A stretch of DNA of 7,288 bases from Roseburia sp. (GCA_017547315.1 JAFYQA010000147.1:1-7288); one strand, 5' to 3'. Shown: positions 1 through 6,617, counted from the first letter of the stretch. Notes: a model not told the origin generated them from the sequence alone. Numbers and translations are program-made.

Positions 1-451
1 CAGCACAAATAGCACTTATTAACCCCGGATTAGCTATTAAAATCGCATACGCCCCTCCAACACGTCGAGCCATATCTATTTTAACAAAAAGTTTTGCCAT
101 CTCTTCTGTCGATATTTTATTCCATATTCCGATAACACGAAAAACATTTGACTCTTCCTCTCGTTCCATTTCTCTCATTATTTCTTCATATACGTTTCGT
201 TTTATTCCATTGTTATTAATACGCTTTAATTCTTCGAGTAAATCAATTGCAAATTCTGCTGATAATCTTACTTCCTCATCTGTCATATACGTAATGAACT
301 TAATGTTCTGTATTATCACTTCATACTTGTAAAAATCATCTTTTACAATCTCTTTACGAAAATCTCTTACTATACATTCGTACCATTCTTCTACTAACTG
401 TCTTCGTTCCTTCTCATTTAGTTCAGTATAACTTTTATCGCATCGTCCCAT
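1..451 (-). CDS. Unknown protein, 3' end cut by the window edge
   Basis: An uninterrupted minus-strand reading frame starts at ATG 451-449 and runs off the left edge, so 150 codons are visible without a stop. The start is well supported: an AGGAGG site (complement of 460-465) sits 8 nt before the ATG. The protein begins MGRCDKSYTELNEKERR. It is rich in Glu, Arg and Lys, probably helical and cytoplasmic for its first 125 residues, and then has a more hydrophobic stretch (VGGAYAILIANPGLISAICA, residues 131-150) at the cut end. No motif is recognisable, and no function is assigned. It has its own candidate promoter (485-513) and is separated from the XRE gene upstream by a terminator, so it is probably an independent unit. 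It could be cargo of the same accessory region as the toxIN cassette, or the native gene that followed hisA before the cassette arrived. Confidence 0.7.
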   Translation of the reverse strand, partial: MGRCDKSYTELNEKERRQLVEEWYECIVRDFRKEIVKDDFYKYEVIIQNIKFITYMTDEEVRLSAEFAIDLLEELKRINNNGIKRNVYEEIMREMEREEESNVFRVIGIWNKISTEEMAKLFVKIDMARRVGGAYAILIANPGLISAICA

Positions 452-484
452 TTTAGAATCCTCCTAAAATTATTTCTAAGCATG

Positions 485-513
485 ATTCTAAGCAAAATTA
501 CTCTCCTTGTCAT
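485..513 (-). promoter_or_regulatory. Candidate promoter of the unknown gene at 1-451
   Basis: On the minus strand ATGACA (513-508) is followed after exactly 17 nt by TAGAAT (490-485). Each hexamer has one mismatch to the sigma-A consensus. The -35 hexamer lies inside the left copy of the 25-bp direct repeat. The predicted transcript start is near 478, about 27 nt before the ATG. The call rests on hexamers and spacing only. Confidence 0.5.
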
Positions 514-530
514 TGAACTTGTAGCATAAT
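506..530. repeat. 25-bp direct repeat, left copy
   Basis: The 25 bases here are identical to 1842-1866 and in the same orientation, 1336 bp apart. The repeat begins CTTGTCATTGAACTTGT (plus strand) and ends in GCATAAT. It contains two CTTGT pentamers 12 bp apart. The bases on both sides differ, so the identity stops sharply. The two copies bracket the toxI-toxN-xre block. It may be a recombination or target-site duplication, or a shared regulatory site. Confidence 0.8.
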
Positions 531-541
531 AAAATTACACT

Positions 542-572
542 AAAAAAGATTGTCCTATCAGAAGACAACCTT
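542..572 (-). terminator. Intrinsic terminator behind the XRE gene
   Basis: On the minus strand AGGTTGTC (571-564) pairs with GACAATCT (554-547) to form an 8-bp stem with one G-U pair and a 9-nt loop. A run of six T follows (547-542). It lies 40 nt past the stop of the XRE gene and closes the transcript before the next gene. Confidence 0.85.
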
Positions 573-611
573 TTCTCTACCATAATATCAATATATTCCT
601 CATATTCTTCT

Positions 612-917
612 TTATCCTGCCAACCTTATATAATACGCATATAACCTACGGCTACGCGCATCCATCTTCCGTGGCATTGCATTTTTTCTATTTCCACATA
701 TCATTCCATCAACTGACATACCGAATAGTTGGCTCATCGCGTACAGATTATCCAGCGTCGGCAAGCATGTCCCATCCAGCCAGTGGTAAATACTCTGTAC
801 ACAAGACAGTCCCAAATATTCTTTTAATTCTTTAACCGAGATATTATTTCTTTCCATTATTCTTTTAATACGAGTTCCCGTTGCTTTTTTATCAATAATT
901 GGATACATATTCCTCAC
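612..917 (-). CDS. Small XRE/Cro-type helix-turn-helix regulator
   Basis: This encodes about 98-101 residues. Residues 14-72 fit the Cro/C1-type helix-turn-helix fold: a TRIKRIMERNNISVKELKEY helix pair, recognition helix SCVQSIYHWLDG, then the typical LPTLDNLYAMSQLFGMSVDGMI third part. A short Arg-rich basic tail follows (RKMDARSRRLYAYYIRLAG). Proteins of this kind bind DNA as dimers and often regulate their own locus. The start is uncertain: GTG at 917 and ATG at 908 are both possible, and the Shine-Dalgarno-like GTGAGG is too close to the ATG to settle it. The gene lies 106 bp behind toxN on the same strand. It has its own candidate promoter in the gap and a good terminator after it. It could control toxIN, the neighbouring gene at 1-451, or an element now lost. 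The family call is firm; the role is inference. Confidence 0.85.
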   Translation of the reverse strand: MRNMYPIIDKKATGTRIKRIMERNNISVKELKEYLGLSCVQSIYHWLDGTCLPTLDNLYAMSQLFGMSVDGMICGNRKNAMPRKMDARSRRLYAYYIRLAG

Positions 918-965
918 TTACTTTCTCATAGCTGAAACATTCATTTTTTCATCTGTCCAAGCATA

Positions 966-994
966 ATTATATACTATTTTCTATTCTTAATCAA
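966..994 (-). promoter_or_regulatory. Candidate promoter of the XRE gene
   Basis: On the minus strand TTGATT (994-989) is separated by exactly 17 nt from a perfect TATAAT (971-966). It lies between the toxN stop and the XRE start and predicts a leader of about 45 nt. No terminator is visible between toxN and this site, so the regulator may also be read from the toxIN transcript. Confidence 0.6.
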
Positions 995-1023
995 ACAACC
1001 AAACGACGTTCTTATGCTTCATT

Positions 1024-1575
1024 TTAAAAGTCCCTCTTCCTACCATGATTGCTTATCCATCTGTCACATTCCAATTCCAGTTGCTTGAAATCTAAACATT
1101 TCTCAACCACTTTATTCGCTTCTCCCGCAATCCTTTTACTATATAAAATCTTTGCATTTTTAATAATTTTTTTCTCATGCTTACGTATAAATATAATCTC
1201 TTCGTTTACGAGATCTTTATATAAGTGGTCAGTCTCGTTCTCCACATCATATAATTCAATTGCATCATCTGGAACAGGAATCATCGTGCCTATCTGTAAG
1301 GTTCCCTTTAATTCCCTTTTATCATTCGCTCCAGATACAATTCGGATGACAATAATTGAATCCTTTCGTATAGTTTTCTTTCCATTCACTACAATGTAAT
1401 CATGTTTGTCTTTTGGTGATGATAAGGGAATATAATATTTATATGTATTAATTTCAATAACTACACCTAAATATTTTCTTGTATGTACACGCACATCCTC
1501 TTTATTCGAATAAACTCTCGGGAACTTTCTTCTCAGATAATGTATATACTCATCTGAAATGCTATATAAACGCAT
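1024..1575 (-). CDS. toxN: Type III toxin, ToxN/AbiQ-family endoribonuclease
   Basis: A 183-residue protein, within the usual size of ToxN/AbiQ toxins (about 170-190). The N-terminus MRLYSISDEYIHYLRRKF, the KYLGVVIEINTYKYYIPLSSPK block (residues 34-55) and the later MIPVPDDAI segment match the family pattern. S53-P54-K55 is the conserved Ser/Lys motif placed in the active site of characterised members. Such toxins cut cellular and phage RNA and also process their own repeat-RNA antitoxin, which binds and silences them. Most known cases act as abortive-infection phage defence. The start is ATG 1575, with AAAGGGGG 5 nt upstream. The strongest support is context: a tandem-repeat RNA, then a terminator, lie directly upstream on the same strand, the hallmark layout of type III systems. 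Toxin synthesis is expected to depend on read-through of that terminator. The exact subfamily (toxIN or cptIN) cannot be decided here. Confidence 0.92.
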   Translation of the reverse strand: MRLYSISDEYIHYLRRKFPRVYSNKEDVRVHTRKYLGVVIEINTYKYYIPLSSPKDKHDYIVVNGKKTIRKDSIIVIRIVSGANDKRELKGTLQIGTMIPVPDDAIELYDVENETDHLYKDLVNEEIIFIRKHEKKIIKNAKILYSKRIAGEANKVVEKCLDFKQLELECDRWISNHGRKRDF

Positions 1576-1593
1576 ACAATCCCCCTTTCAAAC

Positions 1594-1623
1594 AAAAAAA
1601 GAGGCTCCATCAGGATGCCTCTT
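1594..1623 (-). terminator. Terminator between antitoxin RNA and toxN
   Basis: On the minus strand AAGAGGC (1623-1617) pairs with GCCTCTT (1605-1599). The stem is extended by TCC/GGA around a TGAT loop with one bulged A, and a run of U follows to 1594. It lies 18 nt before the toxN start. In type III systems a leaky terminator here keeps antitoxin RNA in large excess over toxin mRNA, and that role fits this site. Confidence 0.93.
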
Positions 1624-1633
1624 ATTGTTATAA

Positions 1634-1709
1634 CCCTCCACTTAAACGGCAGGAGCTCTCCGGTTGTTAAACCCTCCACTTAAACGGCAGGAGCTCTCCG
1701 GTTGTTAAA
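1634..1709 (-). repeat. Two perfect 38-nt tandem repeats plus a degenerate partial copy
   Basis: Bases 1634-1671 and 1672-1709 are identical, head to tail, with no spacer. On the minus strand each unit begins TTTAACAACCGG and ends AAGTGGAGGG. A degenerate partial copy continues at 1710-1721 on the promoter-proximal side, with two mismatches in 12 nt to the end of a unit. The first bases beyond 1634 on the terminator side diverge after two further T. These are the antitoxin units of the type III system. Confidence 0.93.
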
Positions 1710-1764
1710 TCCTTCACTTAATCTATAAAGAATTAACAAGATAAATCTTTTATCTATCAATATT

Positions 1765-1793
1765 ATTATATTAAATCAACTTTTTTATGTCAA
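1765..1793 (-). promoter_or_regulatory. Consensus promoter of toxIN
   Basis: On the minus strand a perfect TTGACA (1793-1788), an exact 17-nt spacer and a perfect TATAAT (1770-1765) form a full-consensus sigma-A promoter. It points into the antitoxin repeats, starting about 35 nt before the first degenerate repeat. A strong constitutive promoter is what an unstable RNA antitoxin needs. Confidence 0.9.
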
Positions 1794-1820
1794 GCAATGC
1801 TAAGAGTTCCGATTTATTTC

Positions 1821-1849
1821 ATTCTATCATTTCTCTTTTTTCTTGTCAT
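1821..1849 (-). promoter_or_regulatory. Second promoter-like site at the right direct repeat
   Basis: On the minus strand ATGACA (1849-1844), 17 nt and TAGAAT (1826-1821) match the hexamers and spacing found at the left repeat copy (485-513), although the spacers differ. It would start transcription about 55 nt upstream of the main toxI start. Activity is uncertain because the strong toxI promoter follows immediately. Confidence 0.4.
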
Positions 1850-1866
1850 TGAACTTGTAGCATAAT
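1842..1866. repeat. 25-bp direct repeat, right copy
   Basis: Identical in all 25 bases and in orientation to 506-530. It begins 11 bp downstream of the hisA stop codon (minus-strand sense). Together the two copies bound toxI, toxN and the XRE gene. No inverted terminal repeats or transposase accompany them. Confidence 0.8.
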
Positions 1867-1877
1867 CCTCACTCTTC

Positions 1878-2657
1878 CTATTTTGCCCTTATATACTCCA
1901 GCACTTCCTCATACTTCATCTCCCCACCAAACAAATCAAGAGCACTTCCAATCGTCACATTCACTCGATTCTGCCCCAACACCTTCAACTCTTCCAAATC
2001 CTTAAAACATCCAACACCACCTGCATAGGTCACTGGAATCTCGCCCCAATCACCCAGCATTTTTACAAGTTCGCTTTCAATCCCCTTTGCTTTGCCTTCC
2101 ACATCCACGGCGTGAATCAAAAATTCATCACAGTACTCCATTAATCTATTTAATAAGGAAAGCGTTACTTTTTCTTCTGTGAACTTCTGCCAGCGGTCTG
2201 TCACAATATAGTACTCCCCATCCCGGCGTCTGCAGCTTAAATCCAGCACCAGTCGCTCTTTTCCTACGGCCGCCACAAGCTTTTCCAAACGTTCATAATC
2301 AATACGCCCATCGCGGAACACATAAGATGTCACAATCACATGACTTGCTCCCGCTTTTAAAAACTCATCAGCATTTTCTGCTGTAATTCCACCACCGACC
2401 TGCAAACCTCCCGGATAAGCCGCCAGCGCAAGCATCGCCTGCTCCTTTGTGGCCTCATAATATTCGCTATCCTTTGCATTTAGCAAAATAATATGTCCTC
2501 CACGAATCCCCGCTTCTTTATACATATTCGCATAAAAGGAAGCGTCCTGCTCTGACACAAAATTCTCCTGTGCCAAATTGCCTGCATCTTTTAAACTGCC
2601 GCCAACAATCTGTTTTACTTTTCCATTGTGTATATCAATACATGGTCGAAATTCCAT
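1878..2657 (-). CDS. hisA: Eukaryotic-type HisA (ProFAR isomerase)
   Basis: 1-(5-phosphoribosyl)-5-[(5-phosphoribosylamino)methylideneamino]imidazole-4-carboxamide isomerase, the fourth step of histidine synthesis (cytoplasmic). The 259-residue TIM barrel resembles fungal HIS6 more than ordinary bacterial HisA. Matching segments are CIDIHNGKVKQIVGG (6-20), LQVGGGI (85-91), VIVTSYVF (107-114), LVLDLSCR (136-143), EFLIHAVDVEG (178-188), YAGGVG (211-216) and TIGSALDLFGG (235-245). D8 and D139 are the expected catalytic acids. GGG (88-90) and GSALD (237-241) lie at the phosphate sites. The start is ATG 2657, with GAGAGG 10 nt before it. No other his gene is adjacent and the gene is divergent from guaB, so it seems to be a stand-alone unit. 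No terminator is visible after its stop before the toxIN cassette begins, so read-through into toxI is possible. Confidence 0.93.
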   Translation of the reverse strand: MEFRPCIDIHNGKVKQIVGGSLKDAGNLAQENFVSEQDASFYANMYKEAGIRGGHIILLNAKDSEYYEATKEQAMLALAAYPGGLQVGGGITAENADEFLKAGASHVIVTSYVFRDGRIDYERLEKLVAAVGKERLVLDLSCRRRDGEYYIVTDRWQKFTEEKVTLSLLNRLMEYCDEFLIHAVDVEGKAKGIESELVKMLGDWGEIPVTYAGGVGCFKDLEELKVLGQNRVNVTIGSALDLFGGEMKYEEVLEYIRAK

Positions 2658-2684
2658 CTCTTACAAACCTCTCTATCCCAAACA

Positions 2685-2712
2685 CTTATATATAGTAACG
2701 GTTCAAAGCCAA
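2685..2712 (-). promoter_or_regulatory. Possible hisA promoter
   Basis: On the minus strand TTGGCT (2712-2707) and TATAAG (2690-2685) are 16 nt apart, about 28 nt before the hisA start codon. The -35 match is only moderate, and overlapping alternatives exist (TATATA one or two bases away), so this is a tentative placement. The rest of 2713-2796 shows no structure I can name. Confidence 0.3.
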
Positions 2713-2796
2713 CATGAATTCTACTTTCACCGCACTACACTACTACAATGAAGCATATCATACTTGTTAATTAATGTGAATTCCTTTCTTTATTTT

Positions 2797-2839
2797 CTAT
2801 TCAGAGCCAAGGCAATTTTGCGAATGTTGCTCTGAATAG
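2797..2839. repeat. Hairpin between hisA and guaB
   Basis: An 11-bp perfect inverted repeat, CTATTCAGAGC (2797-2807) and GCTCTGAATAG (2829-2839), encloses a 21-nt loop. On the plus strand an A/T tract with TTTTTT follows after 5 nt. However, no plus-strand gene precedes it, so ordinary termination is not the obvious role. It shares its nine innermost arm bases with the hairpin behind guaB (4465-4498). Confidence 0.7.
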
Positions 2840-2872
2840 TTAAATTTTTTCATGTTCTTCTCACATAGATCA

Positions 2873-2901
2873 TTGACAGAGTCAGATATTTTTGCTATGA
2901 T
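2873..2901 (+). promoter_or_regulatory. guaB promoter
   Basis: A perfect TTGACA (2873-2878), an exact 17-nt spacer and TATGAT (2896-2901, one mismatch) form a strong sigma-A promoter. The predicted start near 2908 gives a 5' leader of about 93 nt. That leader contains a bulged hairpin: GGG-c-GACTT-TATC at 2920-2932 against GATA-tt-AAGTT-CCC at 2938-2951. No purine riboswitch core is recognisable. Confidence 0.8.
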
Positions 2902-2997
2902 ACCAAAAATATACATCATGGGCGACTTTATCATAACGATATTAAGTTCCCCTAATTTATTACAATTTACATATTCACGAGAAAGAGAGGACAATGA

Positions 2998-4455
<1,458 letters not shown>

Positions 4456-4464
4456 TGTACATAC

Positions 4465-4498
4465 ATTCAGAGCTGCGTTTTCGGACATGGCTCTGAAT
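4465..4498. terminator. Hairpin just behind guaB, possible weak terminator
   Basis: ATTCAGAGC (4465-4473) and GCTCTGAAT (4490-4498) form a 9-bp perfect stem around a 16-nt loop, 9 nt after the guaB stop. The position suggests a 3'-end structure. The sequence after it (ATTTCTATAAAAAA) is not a proper U-run, so termination may be partial. The arms repeat those of the hairpin upstream of guaB. The remaining gap to 4586 also contains a small bulged hairpin (TCTGT 4531-4535 with ACAGA 4548-4552). No convincing promoter for the next gene was found. Confidence 0.55.
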
Positions 4499-4586
4499 AT
4501 TTCTATAAAAAACAATAATTTTCATTCAAGTCTGTGCATTTACTGCAACAGATTGTAAGAAGAAAGATTTTTGAGGTGATTTATTT

Positions 4587-5864
4587 TTGGATACGAGTGA
4601 TATAGTTCAGCTTATCATTTTACTTATTTTATTAGTTTTGTCAGCGTTTTTCTCTTCTGCTGAGACAGCGCTTATGACAGTGAATAAAATTCGTTTACGT
4701 ACTTTAGTAGAAAATGGCGACAAACGTGCAGAACGCGTACTTGCCATTACAGAAGATTCAGGAAAACTTCTTAGTGCCATTTTGATTGGTAATAACGTAG
4801 TGAATTTGTCTGCTTCTTCTATGGCTACTATTTTAGCAACTAAATTATGGGGAAATGCAGGTGCCGGTATCGCTACAGGTATTTTAACATTCTTGATTTT
4901 GATTTTCGGTGAGATTTCTCCAAAAACTTTGGCAACCATTCATGCGGAAAAATTATCTTTGATTTATTCCGGCCCAATTGCTTTTTTAATGAAGATTCTG
5001 ACTCCGGTTATCTTTATTATCAACAAATTAGCAATGGGATTCTTATTCTTAATCGGTGTAAAGCCAAGTGACGCTGATACACAAATGACAGAAGAAGAAT
5101 TACTTACTATTATTGACGTAAGTAAAGAAGAGGGTGTTATCGAAGACGAAGAACACGAGATGATTAATAATCTTTTCGACTTTGGTGATTCACAGGCCAA
5201 AGAGGTTATGGTTCCTCGAATCGATATGGTTTTTGCTGATGTAGACAGTACTTACGACGAATTAATTGCTATCTTTAAAGATAACATGTTTACCCGTCTT
5301 CCAGTTTATGAAGAGAATACAGACAATGTAATTGGTATTTTGAACATGAAGGATATTCTTCTCTGTACTAATAGAGAGAACTTTTCTATCCGTAAACTCA
5401 TCCGCGAGCCTTATTTCACTTATGAACATAAGAACACCGCCGAGTTATTTATCGAAATGAGAAAATCTTCTATCTCGCTTGCCATCGTATTGGATGAATA
5501 TGGTGCAACCGCCGGATTGATTACATTAGAAGATTTATTAGAAGAAATCGTTGGTGAGATTCGTGATGAATACGATACAGATGAAGAAGACGCAATTGAA
5601 CAGTTAAATGAACGCGAATTCATCGTTTTAGGATCTGCTAATTTAGATGACATCTGCGAAAAACTCGACTTGAACTTTACCTCAGACGATTACGACACCA
5701 TCGGTGGTTACCTTATCGGTTTATTAGACCACTTACCAGAGAAAAATGAGATCATTATTACAGAAGATGACATTTTACTTCGTGTAGAACAGATGGACAA
5801 GAATCGTATTGAAAAAATATATATTAAAAAGCCTATTGATAAAACAGAACGAGATGACGCTTAA
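4587..5864 (+). CDS. CNNM/CorC-family membrane protein (DUF21 plus CBS pair)
   Basis: A 425-residue member of the hemolysin-like CNNM/CorC family, whose members move or control Mg2+ and other divalent cations at the cytoplasmic membrane. Order of parts: DUF21 membrane domain (about 4-160) with hydrophobic segments near 6-26, 61-84, 93-111 and 127-157, and the family motifs SSAETAL (23-29), GNNVVNL (68-74) and GEISPKTLA (108-116). An acidic linker follows (167-195). The CBS pair comes next (about 205-262, with VPRIDM and TRLPVY; about 268-325, with LDEYGATAGLITLEDLLEEIVGEI). The C-terminal CorC/HlyC domain spans about 342-415. The start is TTG 4587, supported by GAGGTG 8 nt upstream; the first in-frame ATG (residue 30) would delete part of the conserved SSAETAL region. 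The substrate is not shown by the sequence, so haemolysin activity should not be assumed. Its stop codon lies within the loop of the terminator. Confidence 0.93.
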   Translation: MDTSDIVQLIILLILLVLSAFFSSAETALMTVNKIRLRTLVENGDKRAERVLAITEDSGKLLSAILIGNNVVNLSASSMATILATKLWGNAGAGIATGILTFLILIFGEISPKTLATIHAEKLSLIYSGPIAFLMKILTPVIFIINKLAMGFLFLIGVKPSDADTQMTEEELLTIIDVSKEEGVIEDEEHEMINNLFDFGDSQAKEVMVPRIDMVFADVDSTYDELIAIFKDNMFTRLPVYEENTDNVIGILNMKDILLCTNRENFSIRKLIREPYFTYEHKNTAELFIEMRKSSISLAIVLDEYGATAGLITLEDLLEEIVGEIRDEYDTDEEDAIEQLNEREFIVLGSANLDDICEKLDLNFTSDDYDTIGGYLIGLLDHLPEKNEIIITEDDILLRVEQMDKNRIEKIYIKKPIDKTERDDA

Positions 5865-5881
5865 TGCGCCATCTCGTTTTT
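5848..5881 (+). terminator. Terminator overlapping the end of the CorC-type gene
   Basis: AACGAGATG (5848-5856) pairs with CATCTCGTT (5870-5878). After one mismatch, CGC/GCG close a TTAAT loop, and T residues follow to 5881. The stop codon TAA (5862-5864) is in the loop. It stands between convergent genes. Read from the other strand it is followed by a poorer T-tract, so it may work weakly in both directions. Confidence 0.9.
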
Positions 5882-5900
5882 CATTATAATATCTCCTAAT

Positions 5901-6617
5901 CTAAATCTTACTGCAACCGTATTTCTTTGCATTTTCACATACTGCTTCAGCAGTTTTCTCTATCATCTTCATAAACTGGCTCGTTATGGCCGACAACGGC
6001 TGACCACTTCGCATGCGCAAGTACCTTTCTATTCTCTTTCTGCTACATGCCAACTGATATTCCGGACTATTCGGTATCACAACTAATCCGTCTTCTCTGA
6101 TACGATACTTTTTCTGCACTTGATTCTTCTCGCACTCACCACTCTCGTAATGATTCCCGATTAGCAAAAGAATTCGCTCAGATAGATTTCCATAACCAGC
6201 AAAATAGCGTTCAAATGCATCCATTTCCTGTTTTAGATTCACTACCACTAGATTAGCACCGTACATCAATTCTTTTGCCTCAAGATCAATGCGATTGGCG
6301 ATATTAATAAATACCATATCCATATTACATTCCAGCCATTTTATCAGTTCTATCAACGTCTCTTCGCATTTTTCCGTTTCTTCTTTCCATTGCTTTATTG
6401 CGATATAATACAATTGCCGTCTCATCAATGTATGAACATAAGGTTTTATATATGTTTCATTTATTTCCGGAAAAATTTTCCGTACCCCGCATGTTTCCTC
6501 TGCCAGCTCCAAAATAGCAATACGATACCCCTTCTGGCATGCCAGATAGCCTGACAATATCAACATATTAGAAGTGACGCTACTTCTCCGCTCACTTCCC
6601 CAAAAAACAATTCTCAC
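5901..6617 (-). CDS. ParA/MinD-like P-loop protein with degenerate Walker A
   Basis: From GTG 6617 this is a 238-residue protein beginning MRIVFWGSERR. The layout is that of the ParA/MinD/CpaE ATPase fold: a first strand and loop (FWGSERRSSVTSN, residues 5-17) followed by a helix, a second strand (YRIAILEL), a Walker-B-like strand DMVFINIAN (100-108), LVVVNL, the LLLIGN strand (150-155) and VVIPNSPEYQLACSRKR (179-195), as in MinD-type proteins. The phosphate loop lacks the usual GKT/GKS lysine, so ATP hydrolysis is doubtful. TadZ/CpaE-like pilus-localisation proteins are one comparison, but no tad gene is visible. I chose GTG 6617 because GGGAG lies 5 nt and GGAGG 12 nt upstream. ATG 6629 touches its GGAGG directly. 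The longer frame from 6725 would run through a terminator hairpin. The function is unknown. Confidence 0.7.
   Translation of the reverse strand: MRIVFWGSERRSSVTSNMLILSGYLACQKGYRIAILELAEETCGVRKIFPEINETYIKPYVHTLMRRQLYYIAIKQWKEETEKCEETLIELIKWLECNMDMVFINIANRIDLEAKELMYGANLVVVNLKQEMDAFERYFAGYGNLSERILLLIGNHYESGECEKNQVQKKYRIREDGLVVIPNSPEYQLACSRKRIERYLRMRSGQPLSAITSQFMKMIEKTAEAVCENAKKYGCSKI

Larger units (their letters stand above)
1594..1758 (-). ncRNA. toxI: Repeat-RNA antitoxin of the type III system (ToxI-like)
   Basis: The transcript is predicted to run from about 1758 (7 nt past the -10 box) to the terminator at 1594. It contains a leader with a small perfect hairpin (1755-1739), then the 38-nt tandem repeats (1709-1634). 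Antitoxin RNAs of this class are cut by the toxin into single repeat units that fold as pseudoknots and assemble with it into an inactive ring or chain. Within each unit short complementary segments can be seen: CTCC with the GGAG of the same unit, and a GGTT/AACC pair across the unit junction. Unit length (38 nt) is within the range of known antitoxins (roughly 34-45 nt), and the low copy number is like known clostridial cases. The transcript ends are inferred. Confidence 0.85.

Noticed and set aside
473..494. Short TTCTAAGCA direct repeat with 12-bp period
   Set aside because: Only two 9-bp copies in an AT-rich intergenic stretch; it overlaps the candidate -10 box and is easily due to chance.
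1049..1399. Plus-strand frame opposite toxN
   Set aside because: Low-complexity hydrophobic shadow of toxN; the opposite strand has clear family similarity and a ribosome binding site.
1479..1670. Plus-strand coding frame over the antitoxin repeats
   Set aside because: Its apparent codons come from the repeat and terminator sequence, it has no ribosome binding site, and it overlaps toxN on the other strand.
1634..1721. CRISPR array from the 38-nt repeats
   Set aside because: The repeats are directly head to tail with no spacers, and they sit between a promoter and a terminator upstream of a ToxN-type gene.
506..1866. Insertion sequence or transposon
   Set aside because: No transposase gene and no inverted terminal repeats were found; 25 bp is also long for a transposition target duplication, so the repeats are reported without naming an element.
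4499..4586. M-box or other Mg2+ riboswitch before the CorC-type gene
   Set aside because: The 88 bp available are too short for an M-box and contain only one small hairpin.
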